Below are positions 11,144-21,012 of a stretch of 64,000 nt of DNA, piece by piece. Under the pieces are notes generated by a model. The model had not been told where the DNA came from. It made no database searches and worked only from the letters and a program-made list of their open reading frames with translations. The first letter of the stretch is position 1. Every line of letters begins with the position of its first letter. Source of the DNA: Zygnema cylindricum (lineage: Eukaryota > Streptophyta > Zygnematophyceae > Zygnematales > Zygnemataceae). A program made the translations under genes and the position numbers. Location: the NCBI GenBank assembly GCA_037447655.1, contig JBBHKE010003471.1, positions 1 through 64,000 of the forward strand, given 5' to 3'.

Positions 11144-11341
11144 CTAGAAGCCCTTACATACCAACCGTGCCTTATACTTAAGAATTTCTCCCGAAGCTCC
11201 CATCTTTGTCTTAAAAACCCACTTTGAGTTTATCGCCTTCTTACCAACCAGTAAATCTACCTCTTCAAAACACCCATTTGATTTTACAAAATTAAATTCT
11301 TTGATAAACGTTGATTTCCACTTCTCCTCCCATTCGTCCAA
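11144..11341 (-). pseudogene. Copia reverse transcriptase, N-terminal remnant
   Basis: Encodes the RT start WEEKWKSTFIKEF..KAINSKWVFKTKMGASGEILKYKARLVCKGF and then stops. The catalytic palm blocks normally found over the next 500 bp or so (QMDV.TAFLNG, LYGLKQ, YVDD) are absent. The sequence passes directly to the C-terminal QEQYAKEVLEMFG block. An acidic linker (11881-11612) lies upstream between integrase and RT. Confidence 0.88.
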
Positions 11342-11611
11342 TTCTCGAGCCTCTTGATAAGATTGAGGATCTGCCGGACGATTTTCTGTAATTGCCTTTC
11401 ATAAGAGAAAAGATACCGCCCTTCCTTCTCTAATTTCGGAAATTGCCCTCTGGTAGCTATTTTGCTTTTTATATGATTGTCCAGGTGAGAATCGTTCCGT
11501 TGCCTTCCCTTTAGTGGATCTCTTACTTCTCCGTACGTCTTTTGCAAATTCCTTATCCAAATCACTGCTCTCAATCTTGTCATCATCCTCCTTCTCTAGG
11601 GGTGTCTCTTT

Positions 11612-12969
11612 TTATATCACGTTGTCAGTGCCAGTGGGTGATTCTCTAATGACCTTGTCTCCTTCTGATGCGGTGCCGCTAAGCTTAGGTGTCGAAACTT
11701 TCTCTAAAGGTTTCTCTAAAAATCGCACCTTTTTTTTCGTCCCAACCTCTATCAAAACTTCGTCCTCTTCCTCTTCCTCTCTAGTGAACTTCTCATAATG
11801 ACTCTCCTCTTCATAATCTTGAGCTCGTTTGGACTCATTAGCTCCTTTCACCATCGATTCCAAGTTTTTATTAACCTCCACATTTCTAGACTCTTTAACC
11901 CTTCTAGAAACTGGGTTGTAAATCCTATACTACATTGAGTTCTCACTATATCCCACAAAATATCCTTTTTTTGACCGTGCAGCAAACTTTCCTTCCCGAT
12001 TTCTTTCCTCTATGTATCCCAAAGCCTCACATCCCCAAATCCATAAGTGTTTTACCGTAGGTATTTGTCCACTCCAAAGTTCCTCTGGTGTTTTGTTGCC
12101 CAAAGCAGAGTTTATTCTCCTGTTGGTAATATGATTAGCTGCCCTGATTGCTTCTCCCCAAAGACGATGTGTGAGTTTTGTCGTATTGAGCATGGCTCGC
12201 ACCATCTCTTGCAATGTCCGGTTCTTCCTTTTTGCTATTCCATTCGATTGTGGGGAATAAAGAGCTGTGAACCGCTGCTTAATCCCCGTCTCTTTACAAT
12301 AATCAGCGAAAGCAAGAAATTCACCTCCGCGGTCCGAGCGTACCGCCTTTACCTGCCTCCCACTTTCCTTCTCAGCCATAACCACAAAGTCTTTAAATAT
12401 TTCAAGAGCGTCTGACTTAGCTTTTAAAAGATATACCCATGTCTTGCTGCTGAATCATCAACTATCACCATAATGTATTTATTTTTTCCAATGGTTTCTA
12501 GATGTGTGTCCCCACAAAGATCTACATGGACTAGATATAGAGGGGCATTCGCTTTGAATTGCAAATCTTTCACCATATGAGGCTTCCTTTTATGCTTCCC
12601 TTTTGTGCATCTAACAAATCCAATAACCTTCTCTTCTGTTGCTACATCTAGTCCTCAAACCGCCCTATTGCAAATCATCTTCTTAATGTTACTCCTTGAA
12701 GTGTGACACATACGATGGTGCCACAACGTGAGGTCCTCCTTGTTGACCTTTGCTGAATGGAGATGACCTTCTTCATCCGCCGTCCTATTTTCAGGTTTTC
12801 TCCAAATCAACCTACTTTGCATATTTTCAATCACAATGCCTTCTACAAATGGCACTATTTTACTACTCAAAATGATTCTACCTCCTTCCAAGCATGTGGC
12901 TCTTCCTCCTTTCTTTTGAAGTTGTGGGACACTTAAGAGATTAATACACCCCCGGATTATAAAGCACAT
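11612..12969 (-). pseudogene. Copia GAG-pre-integrase and integrase plus acidic linker
   Basis: 12969-12655 carries the GAG-pre-integrase zinc region (LWHHRMCHTSRSNIKKM). 12385-11930 carries the integrase core with SDRGGEFLAFADYC, RFTALYSPQSNGIAKRKNRT and NRTLQEMVRAML, including the second Asp and the catalytic Glu region. The first integrase Asp lies in a frameshifted part (about 12430-12650). 11881-11612 is a Glu/Asp-rich linker with EEEEEDEVLIEVG typical of the integrase-RT junction. Confidence 0.87.
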
Positions 12970-13492
12970 TGTTAAAGTGTGCTCTATTGACTCTAGTTTT
13001 CCCTTCCCTATCTTGTGTCGGTAGATCTAACCATAGTGTTCCCACTGTATCGATGACCATCATCGAACCATTAGCCACTATGATGGATTTTGGTATAGTG
13101 AGTTTTCTAATGTCACTGAATAGTCTTGGATTTGAACACATGTGATGTGTAGCACTTGAATCTATGATCCAACTGTTAAATTTTCCCTTACTCTCCTTGC
13201 CTCGTGTGTGAAATAGGATATCCTCCTTCTTTTCGTGTGATTCGTCGATAAGTGAAACGAAAAATTCTTGATCATGTCCCATTGGCCCATCCCCAAAAAA
13301 ATCCCCTCCACCTGATGAATTAATTCCTCCACTTCCTCCGCCTATAAATTGTTCTTCTCCGCGATTGTTTCCCTTGTTTTGATAACAACCACGACCACTG
13401 TGTCCCCATTTATGACAAACGTTACACTGCTTGCTTTTGTCTGGGCATTTAAAAGAGCCATGCCCAATCTCGTTACAATTGTAACAAGTCAT
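12941..13492 (-). pseudogene. Copia nucleocapsid and protease segment
   Basis: Begins with CYNCNEIGHGSFKC, a CX2CX4HX4C knuckle. A second cysteine cluster (CNVCHKWGHSGRGC) follows, then a Gly-rich linker and the protease region SWIIDSSATHHMCSN. The protease motif reads DSS where DSG is usual. Confidence 0.87.
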
Positions 13493-13579
13493 CTAAGAGG
13501 TATCACGTTGATATGAGCCTCTCCCTGGGCCCTGTGACGTGCCTCCTCGTCCACGATGTCCACCTCTTGTCCCCCTAGA

Positions 13580-14524
13580 TCACCTAAAGTTGTAAGCACC
13601 TCCGTCATCCTCCTCTTGATAACTCTGATAGGATGACCCCTTGTTTTCCTTTTTCGATGTTGCTTTCTCCTTCTCCGTACTCTTTAAGTGATTGATAGCG
13701 TATGCCATTGTTGGTTTTTCTCGCCCCTTGATAACCTCCTTTTCTACCGCAAACTTGCTTGGAAGACTCCTCATAAAGACAAACAACCTTTCTTTTTCTA
13801 TAGGAAAGTTATTGAGTGAGTTAAGTTGTTCTATGATGACGTTAAACCTTTTGACTCCATCATCAATGGACTCATTCTCCTTCATTCTAAACCCAATATA
13901 TTTTTCAAAGAGATAATTTTCATTTGCCTCAAACCCTTTTTCAAACGCATTTTGCAAAGCGGTCCAACAATCAAAAGCCCTATCATGGGTTAGAAGGTGT
14001 TCATGCATAGAACTTTTACAACATTGTATAAGTGCGGTCGAGGCCGCCATATCTTTCTTGTCCCACTTATGTGCTCCGGCTGGATCACGGAAGGATCTGG
14101 TTGTGTTTCTTCCCCGATAACGATGTCCCAAAGTTTTTCGGTGTGAATGCTCCTCGAATGTATCTCTTCCAAATTGCATAGTTGGAACCCGTGAAGACGA
14201 TGGTTTTATTAAACACTTTAAAATCATCATCTTCGCTCTCCTCCTCTTCCTCATAAAGTTTAGATTTCCCCTTTTTTTTTTTATTTTTTTAGAGTTGCGT
14301 GAGTCTCCACTTACTCCTCCATCTCCATCATCTTCTTGTGTTTTGAGAAACTCTTGAAAGCGTTCAAACGTTCCTTCGTCCATCTTCACATTTTTCTCCC
14401 CCCATTCGTCATACTCATCATATTGTGTCCCTGTAACTCCTCCTCCACTAACTCCCCCACTAGCTCCTCCACTAAGTTCCGCCGGGGATTTCCCTTTCTC
14501 CGCCATACCAGCAAGTGTTGCCAA
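13580..14524 (-). pseudogene. Copia Gag
   Basis: A 314-residue open frame with the copia Gag block DMAASTALIQCCKSSM..LLTHDRAFDCWTALQNAFEKG, the helical FNVIIEQLNSL segment and MAYAINHLK. The N-terminus is Gly/Ser-rich and is followed by a charged stretch; part of the expected FDG..Y.YW motif is frameshifted near 14190-14270. The start at 14524 lies about 20 bp after the 5' LTR, next to the primer site. Confidence 0.85.
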
Positions 14525-14530
14525 TAACCT

Positions 14531-14544
14531 GCTCTGATACCAAA
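14531..14544 (-). other. Primer binding site, initiator-Met tRNA 3' end
   Basis: Immediately after the 5' LTR the minus strand reads TTTGGTATCAGAGC, complementary to the 3' end of plant initiator-Met tRNA. This is the usual plant copia primer site. Confidence 0.9.
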
Positions 14545-15063
14545 TGAAAGATTACAAACCAAATAAAATACACACACAACAATGGTTTTCCTCCAAAAAC
14601 ATTCAATATATTAAGCACAATGCAAATGCAATTTCTTTTCTCCGTTCCTTTTACTTCTGACCTTTCTACGCCTCCTTAACAAGCTACGCTTTCAAAAGAT
14701 AATAATACCACGAATTATCAACTAATATATATAGGTACACGACTAAAAACGCGTAAGGGTCAATGAAGTGAAATGAACGACCGACAAGTTGAACCGACTT
14801 AAACAACACGGTATGACTAGGAAAGTCAACCGCGAACCAACTTGAATCACACGGTACGATTTGAACTTACGTGAACCGAAACTACCAAGCAATTTCCACG
14901 TCACTTCTATAGTACTATTCAAACATACGTGAAACGAAATAAACATTTGATTTCTACGTCAATTCAAATATCCAGTGACGAAACTACTTCGTCGTTGGTC
15001 GTCGCTACTTTAGCTACGAGAATGACTCGTCGCTAAAAGAGTTCTCAGTACTATATCCTAACA
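14545..15063 (-). repeat. 5' LTR of the RT-deleted copia element
   Basis: A 519-bp LTR from TGTTAGGATA (15063) to AATCTTTCA (14545), near-identical to 9734-10249. The 5-bp target duplication follows at 15064-15068. Confidence 0.9.
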
Positions 15064-15334
15064 GGATCTTAACACGCAACAATTAAATTCATCTCATTTT
15101 ATATGAACAGCATTAAAATCTCAGATCATACATCAACCAATGGGCAATTTGGTGATTAATACCCATTGCAACGGATACACTGGCGTAGAGTTTGAAGCAG
15201 TCGAGGATCTATCCAATTCAATGTGACATTTTTCAAAACATTTCACTCAGACATTAATGAAGTTTAAAGATGCATATAGATAAAGAATATTCATAGTCGA
15301 AAGTCAAGAGTTATATGGCATTATGAACCTCACC

Positions 15335-15349
15335 TCTTGGTTCGACACA
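15335..15349 (-). pseudogene. LEA first exon with lost start codon (left copy)
   Basis: Equivalent to exon 1 of the intact LEA gene (MSNQE followed by a GTGAGG donor), but the start codon reads GTG instead of ATG (15347-15349). Intron 1 sequence continues leftward to 15064, is interrupted by the copia element, and resumes at 9733-9700. Exons 2 and 3 are gone. A TATAAAG box remains at 15475-15481 upstream. Confidence 0.75.
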
Positions 15350-16291
15350 GTGGTAGAATACGTGAAAGGAGAAAAAAATTAAAAAAAGAAATTAGAGGAA
15401 ATACTTATAAGATTTTAAAGAATAACCGGATGAGATGACATAATTATTGGATATTAATGAGGAATGTCGGCCAACTTTATACGTTTCTTTCTCGATGTAA
15501 CACGTTATTTACTTGTGGAAATTCAGACTTTTCCTACTCCGCAAGATAAGTTGTTGACGTGCTCTTAGGAATATTAAAAAGGAATCAAACACGTAGCGAA
15601 AAGGCATTGCGCTTGAGCACGTGTCCCTTGATCGAATAGTCGTCTGTCAATGGCCGACACCACCGACACTCCCTGGCAAGATCTCAGCGCTCAAATTATG
15701 CAACAAGTGAGGGAAAGAGAAGCGCGTGTTTTGAGGGAAAAAGTGCCTGATGCGACATGGAAAAAGTGAACTTACTGCATGACACGAGGGTTGGCAAAGT
15801 CTTTATTTCTTGTCGGATAAATAGCAACAATAAGAAGATGCCGTGTGTCTTCCAAACAGAAACGTGGCGCTCAGTTAAACTCTCTGCTCTCTTTCACTAA
15901 CTCTTTTCTTGCGCTCACGCTAATCACGGCGAATAGTCTTGCCACCGACAATGTCCATCGAAATGTGTACACGTGTGCAATCGAGAAGGACCAAATATGA
16001 TGTGACACTGTCGATGATTCGAAGCTTCTGGACGCGCGCAACGAAGTGATCCGGTGACGTGCCCTGTACTTCTGTGTACCTAACGTTTTGAAACTTTCCA
16101 TAATATGGTCCATGCTAGATAACGTGCCGCCTTAAGAAAAGCTTCCCGTGAACGCATAAAGTGGGACGTCACTCCTTTTGCGACAGGAAACAATCGCCGC
16201 CGAATAATTATTCGCTTCGTTTTAAGCTTCTTCACTTTTTTGCCGACCTGCTCTATCGCTTTGGTATTCTCCTTCGCCACTTTCTCACACA
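15350..16291. promoter_or_regulatory. Divergent LEA promoter, left copy
   Basis: A 942-bp region between two head-to-head LEA first exons, homologous to 59911-60846 and, inverted, to 35970-36937. G-box/ABRE cores CACGTG occur at 15618-15623 and 15970-15975, with further ACGTG elements near 15558 and 16057. A TATAAAG box for the leftward gene is at 15475-15481. The CACGTG seen at 60257-60262 in the right copy has decayed to CAAGTG here. Confidence 0.7.
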
Positions 16292-16306
16292 ATGTCGAAC
16301 CAAGAG
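16292..16306 (+). pseudogene. LEA first exon of the rightward partner (left copy)
   Basis: ATG TCG AAC CAA GAG followed by GTGCGT, the same exon 1 as the intact LEA gene (MSNQE). No exon 2 or 3 is found downstream. Sequence to 16630 matches 60862-61187 in the right copy, which also lacks exons, so the truncation predates or accompanies the duplication. Confidence 0.65.
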
Positions 16307-16635
16307 GTGCGTGCCACAAGTCCCTCCAAAGAGACGTCTTATCGTATGTGTATACGTTTTGTCAATGGCATCTATTGATGTTCCTGAAAATGCAGTAGTT
16401 CGGTTGAAATCGACATGGACTTTTTGTTGGGATTAAATTAAACGATGGTTGGAACTCTTTATTTGTAACATGATGCAACTTTTACCATATTTGTAAAATT
16501 TTCCGGGTAAATGCACACAGTGTTGTCTGTACGGATTAATTGCCGTCTTTTTTGTCTAAAAGAGCTCCTCTTATTGAGCTTTATGTCACCTCAATACTTG
16601 ATTCTCCTTTCTCATTCTGAAAAAAATCTCACTTT

Positions 16636-17878
16636 TGAAACTCTGAGACCTCCATTGGCCCTCAGAGTATGCAGATCCAAAAGAAGCTAATCTAGATAGT
16701 GCCGACTCCAAGTTAATATAAACCCAAGTGACTGACCCCTTGACAGTCAGAACCCCAATATAGATTCACCCCTGTGAAATAACACTTTCTGTGTGCTCAG
16801 TTCCACCACAGAATGCAAAGTTAGAATATGAGATTTGGACACATTCACCCACTTTGACTTTCCCTTAGAAATACAGCCACCCTGGCAGACAAAAACTCTG
16901 ACCGACTACACCCCTGTGTAGCCTAGACTCCCCTGAGTCCGCAGCAAAAAGAATCACTGAAAATGGTCAAGTAAATTGATAGTTATGGCTGGCCAAAGTT
17001 TGCCATTTATACAGAGTGCTCTCTGGGAGAGGCAGCTGCCTACCCAAAATTTTCTAAGTCCTATTCCCTCTCTAAAACTCTATCTACTGAAGTACGGCAC
17101 CAATCAAATTACTGTGTCGTACAGAAAAGTACAGGTGCCGGTGTACTTTCTGTACGGCCATTGTACGACATGGCCAAAATGTCGACACGTGTCAAATCAG
17201 GATTAGTTCCTGTAATCTCCGGAATTCCCGTAGTCCAATGTTATCACGCCACGTGTCACTTGACGTGACAAAGACCGTAAAACGCCAAAAATGCCTTTTC
17301 CGTGATCGCGGCGCCTATCGTGGCCGTCCGATCAAGACCGGCTATAATCGTAGCCGCTGAAATTCGACGCGCGGTATTTGTTTCGCTATCGAAACAAATG
17401 CGCGGTATTTGTTTCGCTGTCGAAACAAATGCGCGGTATTTGTTTCGCTATCGAAACAAATGCGTGGTATCCGTTCTGCCCCCATTCCGTACTTCGTACT
17501 AAACTAAACTGTATCTATGTACTAAGTATCTATTAGCCGTTAAACGGATTAATCTACATATAACGATTTATATATTTGTCAAACCCTATATGTTGTAATA
17601 TCTTTTCTAGACATAACGGCTAGAGCTAACGGCTAACGCGGATTGATGGACGGTAGGTACCAGGATCAATTCCTGGGTCCGTCAACCATTTTTTTGGTAA
17701 GACTACATAATTTACCCCCTGTCTTCTCTAGAGAGCCTAGGCAGCCATGGCTCTAGCTCCCTATCCAGCCTTCAGTGACTACGACAAGTATGGGGGCTTG
17801 GAAAGGGGAGTTAGAGGCAGACCGCCTCAGCTCTTTTTCTATCCTAATACAGACCTATAAAATACTCAAATATCAACA
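16636..17878 (-). repeat. 3' LTR of the gag-only element
   Basis: Reads TGTTGATATTTGAG (from 17878) to ..AGAGTTTCA (16636) on the minus strand. Only scattered differences from 19766-21007 are visible, indicating recent insertion. Carries the triple 31-bp hairpin repeat at 17371-17463. Confidence 0.93.
17371..17463. repeat. Three tandem 31-bp palindromic units in the LTR
   Basis: Each unit contains ATTTGTTTCG, a 4-base loop (CTAT or CTGT) and CGAAACAAAT, a perfect 10-bp inverted repeat. Three units follow head to tail with no spacer. The same array is in the other LTR at 20501-20593. Confidence 0.92.
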
Positions 17879-17907
17879 CTCCCCTTATTTTCTAGTCTAT
17901 TTTTCTT

Positions 17908-19785
17908 TTAACTTCCACAAACAAGTAAACAAACACCCCCTCCCCTTTTTCTTTTCTTTTTCCTTTTTCCTTTTCCTTTCATAAAACTTAAGTATTTAAC
18001 ACAGTGGATAAAATGAACTGAAATGATAATTATATCACATATTTTATTTAACATCCCATTTTTCTTAAACCCGAGCAAAGATTTTATCCACCTCTTCCCT
18101 TTTCCATCCACACTAAATCCACTTTCCCTCTTGAAATTCAAACAACCAGCCCCATCCCCAACCTTCAACACATACCCGGATGATAACCCTTTTACAGGCA
18201 CATCTTCACAAGAGACATCACACCAAGTAGTGATGTCAAATCCATTCACCTCCAAATATTCCCAAAAACCACTAGTCCCCACTAAGTTCCTCATAAGATC
18301 TACATCTTCCGTAATCATATTTTTATCCATGATAATTACCCCATTTTCTGAACTTCCCTCACTGTCTCCCATGGAATTCTTTCCACTATCACTTTCTATT
18401 TTAATTCCCAATAAATATTTCTCTTCTCCCCTATCTTTTAAAACCCCCTCTAGAATTAATTCTCCCCTTTCCTCGGAATCCGTTGAAGTCTCCCTTTCCG
18501 ACCAGTTTTCTGTTTCCAAAATATTTATGAAACTATCCTCAATATTTTGAACTTCTTCAAGTATCTCCTCTCTCTTTACTTCCCTTATACCTCCAAAAGC
18601 ACACTGTTGCCTTCGTCCTATTTCTGTGTACTTTTCTCTCTTCCCCATTCTACCGATGTGAAGAAGCTCCAATTTTTCTTCATCCTCTTTCTCCTCTTCC
18701 TCTTCGTCCTCCTCATCCACATTCCAACTTCTAAGTTTTTCCAAACAAGGGCATTCCTCCATATAATGACCCGGTTCCCTACAAAAGAAGCAAACCCCTT
18801 TTTTCAAAGCTCCCGTGCCTTTTCCTCTCCCTCTCTTTCCACCAAAGTTCCGATAAGGTTTACCTTTGTCTTTCTTTCTCTCATCACGCTTCCGCTCGTC
18901 ACCACCGTTCTTCTCATCACGCTTCCGCTCGTCACCGCCGTTCCTCTCATCACGATTCCGCCAATCACCACCAGCTGAAAATGCATTGACCCTGTCCTTT
19001 CCCCTACGAAGCTCCAAAGTGCTTTCCCTCACAAGAATTATCCCCATGGTAAAGCTCCAAGTCCATGAGGAGCCATCCATTGCCTGCATACGACAAATTA
19101 TGTTTTCGTACTCATCTGGGAGTTTCATAATTAGTGTATTAATCTTACTCTCCTCAGATTCTACATATCCCGCACTAGTAAGCTCAACATATAACGCAGC
19201 AATATCATTACAAAACTCTATCATGCTACCGCCTTTATAAACGTAGGCATCTATTTCTTGTTTTACTAATTGCTGCCTTTGAATAGTCTCACTCTTATAA
19301 ATCTGAGTTAGTGCTTCCCATATCTCCGAAGACTTGGTTAGACTTAAAAGAGTGATAGCTATCGACTTAGACACATATCTAAGTATGAGATGTTTTGCTA
19401 TAGTGTTTTTGTATTCCCATATTTTCCTGTCATTTTCTTCAGTTTTAATCCCTACATGTGGTACCATAGCTGAGAGCCTAGCTCCCCTCACCATAGGTGT
19501 CCCTTTTTCCTTCTCCCCTATTTCCCCATCCACGGAAAGGTTTTTCCCTTCACCTTCCGTTGCATCTGAACTCCGGGTGATATTCTGGACAGTCTCAGAT
19601 GATTCTCCGTAGTAAGCTCCTCCAAAGCTAGGTGGCGGACATCTCACTTGTCCCGCAACAATTCCCCATAAGTGCTTCTCGAAAAGCAATCCCTCCATTG
19701 TAAACGCCCAATACGTGAAGCCTGTTCCATCAAACATAGGCACCCTAGATGGTGGGCCCATAACCTGAAACTCTGAGACCTCCAT
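17908..19785 (-). CDS. Gag-like protein of the gag-only element (625 aa)
   Basis: A single uninterrupted 625-codon frame. Residues about 1-40 carry the copia Gag start (PMFDGTGFTYWAFTMEGLL). Residues 120-250 hold the UBN2-type core (KSSEIWEALTQIYKS, RQQLVKQEIDAYVYKGGS). A tract of imperfect charged repeats (RDERNGGDERK-type) and a CX2CX4HX4C knuckle (CFFCREPGHYMEEC, about residues 330-345) follow, then a long Glu-rich region. The C-terminal part (from WCDVSCEDVPVKGLSSGYVLK) resembles a decayed RNase H fragment fused in frame. The tail is Lys-rich. The ATG lies inside the 5' LTR, so the first seven residues are LTR-encoded. Its likely role is a capsid protein; there are no catalytic domains. 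Confidence 0.85.
   Translation of the reverse strand: MEVSEFQVMGPPSRVPMFDGTGFTYWAFTMEGLLFEKHLWGIVAGQVRCPPPSFGGAYYGESSETVQNITRSSDATEGEGKNLSVDGEIGEKEKGTPMVRGARLSAMVPHVGIKTEENDRKIWEYKNTIAKHLILRYVSKSIAITLLSLTKSSEIWEALTQIYKSETIQRQQLVKQEIDAYVYKGGSMIEFCNDIAALYVELTSAGYVESEESKINTLIMKLPDEYENIICRMQAMDGSSWTWSFTMGIILVRESTLELRRGKDRVNAFSAGGDWRNRDERNGGDERKRDEKNGGDERKRDERKKDKGKPYRNFGGKRGRGKGTGALKKGVCFFCREPGHYMEECPCLEKLRSWNVDEEDEEEEEKEDEEKLELLHIGRMGKREKYTEIGRRQQCAFGGIREVKREEILEEVQNIEDSFINILETENWSERETSTDSEERGELILEGVLKDRGEEKYLLGIKIESDSGKNSMGDSEGSSENGVIIMDKNMITEDVDLMRNLVGTSGFWEYLEVNGFDITTWCDVSCEDVPVKGLSSGYVLKVGDGAGCLNFKRESGFSVDGKGKRWIKSLLGFKKNGMLNKICDIIIISVHFIHCVKYLSFMKGKGKRKKKRKRGGGVCLLVCGS
19750..19765 (-). other. 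Half-tRNA primer binding site (initiator-Met anticodon arm)
   Basis: Directly after the 5' LTR (..TTTCA) the minus strand reads GGTTATGGGCCCACCA. This is complementary to the anticodon stem-loop of plant initiator-Met tRNA (..GGGCCCAUAACC..), not to the tRNA 3' end. Drosophila copia and yeast Ty5 use this internal half-tRNA priming. Confidence 0.82.
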
Positions 19786-21007
19786 TGGCCCTCAGAGTAT
19801 GCAGATCCAAAAGAAGCTAATCTAGATAGTGCCGACTCCAAGTTAATATAAACCCAAGTGACTGACCCCTTGACAGTCAGAACCCCAATATAGATTCACC
19901 CCTGTGAAATAACACTTTCTGTGTGCTCAGTTCCACCACAGAATGCAAAGTTAGAATATGAGATTTGGACACATTCACCCACTTTGACTTTCCCTTAGAA
20001 ATACAGCCACCCTGGCAGACAAAAACTCTGACCGACTACACCCCTGTGTAGCCTAGACTCCCCTGAGTCCGCAGCAAAAAGAATCACTGAAAATGGTCAA
20101 GTAAATTGATAGTTATGGCTGGCCAAAGTTTGCCATTTATACAGAGTGCTCTCTGGGAGAGGCAGCTGCCTACCCAAAATTTTCTAAGTCCTATTCCCTC
20201 TCTAAAACTCTATCTACTGAAGTACGGCACCAATCAAATTACTGTGTCGTACAGAAAAGTACAGGTGCCGGTGTACTTTCTGTACGGCCATTGTACGACA
20301 TGGCCAAAATGTCGACACGTGTCAAATCAGGATTAGTTCCTGTAATCTCCGGAATTCCCGTAGTCCAATGTTATCACGCCACGTGTCACTTGACGTGACA
20401 AAGACCGTAAAACGCCAAAAATGCCTTTTCCGTGATCGCGGCGCCTATCGTGGCCGTCCGATCAAGACCGGCTATAATCGTAGCCGCTGAAATTCGACGC
20501 GCGGTATTTGTTTCGCTATCGAAACAAATGCGCGGTATTTGTTTCGCTGTCGAAACAAATGCGCGGTATTTGTTTCGCTATCGAAACAAATGCGTGGTAT
20601 CCGTTCTGCCCCCATTCCGTACTTCGTACTAAACTAAACTGTATCTATGTACTAAGTATCTATTAGCCGTTAAACGGATTAATCTACATATAACGATTTA
20701 TATATTTGTCAAACCCTATATATCGTAATATCTGTTCTAGACATAACGGCTAGAGCTAACGGCTAGCGCGGATTGACGGACGGTAGGTACCAGGATCAAT
20801 TCCTGGGTCCGTCAACTAATTTTTGGTAAGACTACATAATTTACCCCCTGTCTTCTCTAGAGAGCCTAGGCAGCCATGGCTCTAGCTCCCTATCCAGCCT
20901 TAAGTGACTACGACAAGTATGGGGGCTTGGAAAGGGGAGTTAGAGGCAGACCGCCTCAGCTCTTTTTCTATCCTAATACAGACCTATAAAATACTCAAAT
21001 ATCAACA
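19766..21007 (-). repeat. 5' LTR of the gag-only element
   Basis: 1242 bp, near-identical to 16636-17878, with the hairpin triplet at 20501-20593. The gag ATG (19785) is within its last 20 bases. Confidence 0.93.
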
Positions 21008-21012
21008 ACTTT

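Larger units (their letters stand above)
9734..15063 (-). mobile_element. Ty1/copia element lacking the reverse transcriptase core
   Basis: LTRs of about 516 bp (9734-10249) and 519 bp (14545-15063) read TGTTAGGATA..ATCTTTCA on the minus strand. Target duplications are AGATC (9729-9733) and GGATC (15064-15068), one mismatch. The undisturbed site is visible at 59629-59633. A standard initiator-Met primer site follows the 5' LTR, and the 3' LTR is preceded by the purine tract AAGAGGGGGA (10251-10260). Gag, CCHC knuckle, protease, integrase and RNase H are readable, but about two thirds of RT, including YVDD, is missing. Confidence 0.92.
16636..21007 (-). mobile_element. Gag-only long-LTR copia-derived element (TR-GAG type)
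   Basis: Two near-identical LTRs of 1243 and 1242 bp flank a 1.9-kb internal region that encodes a single Gag-like protein and no protease, integrase or RT. The target duplication is ACTTT (16631-16635 and 21008-21012), and the empty site is visible near 61188 in the right duplicate. A half-tRNA primer site abuts the 5' LTR and the polypurine tract AAAATAAGGGGAG abuts the 3' LTR (17879-17891). This is the most intact mobile element in the window; it must have used enzymes from elsewhere. Confidence 0.93.

Noticed and set aside
17371-17463. CRISPR-like short repeats
   Set aside because: The 31-bp units are contiguous with no spacers, are in an LTR, and the genome is eukaryotic.
18023-18978. 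Plus-strand open frames of 143-175 residues
   Set aside because: Antisense of the 625-codon Gag-like frame, open because that region is acidic and repetitive.
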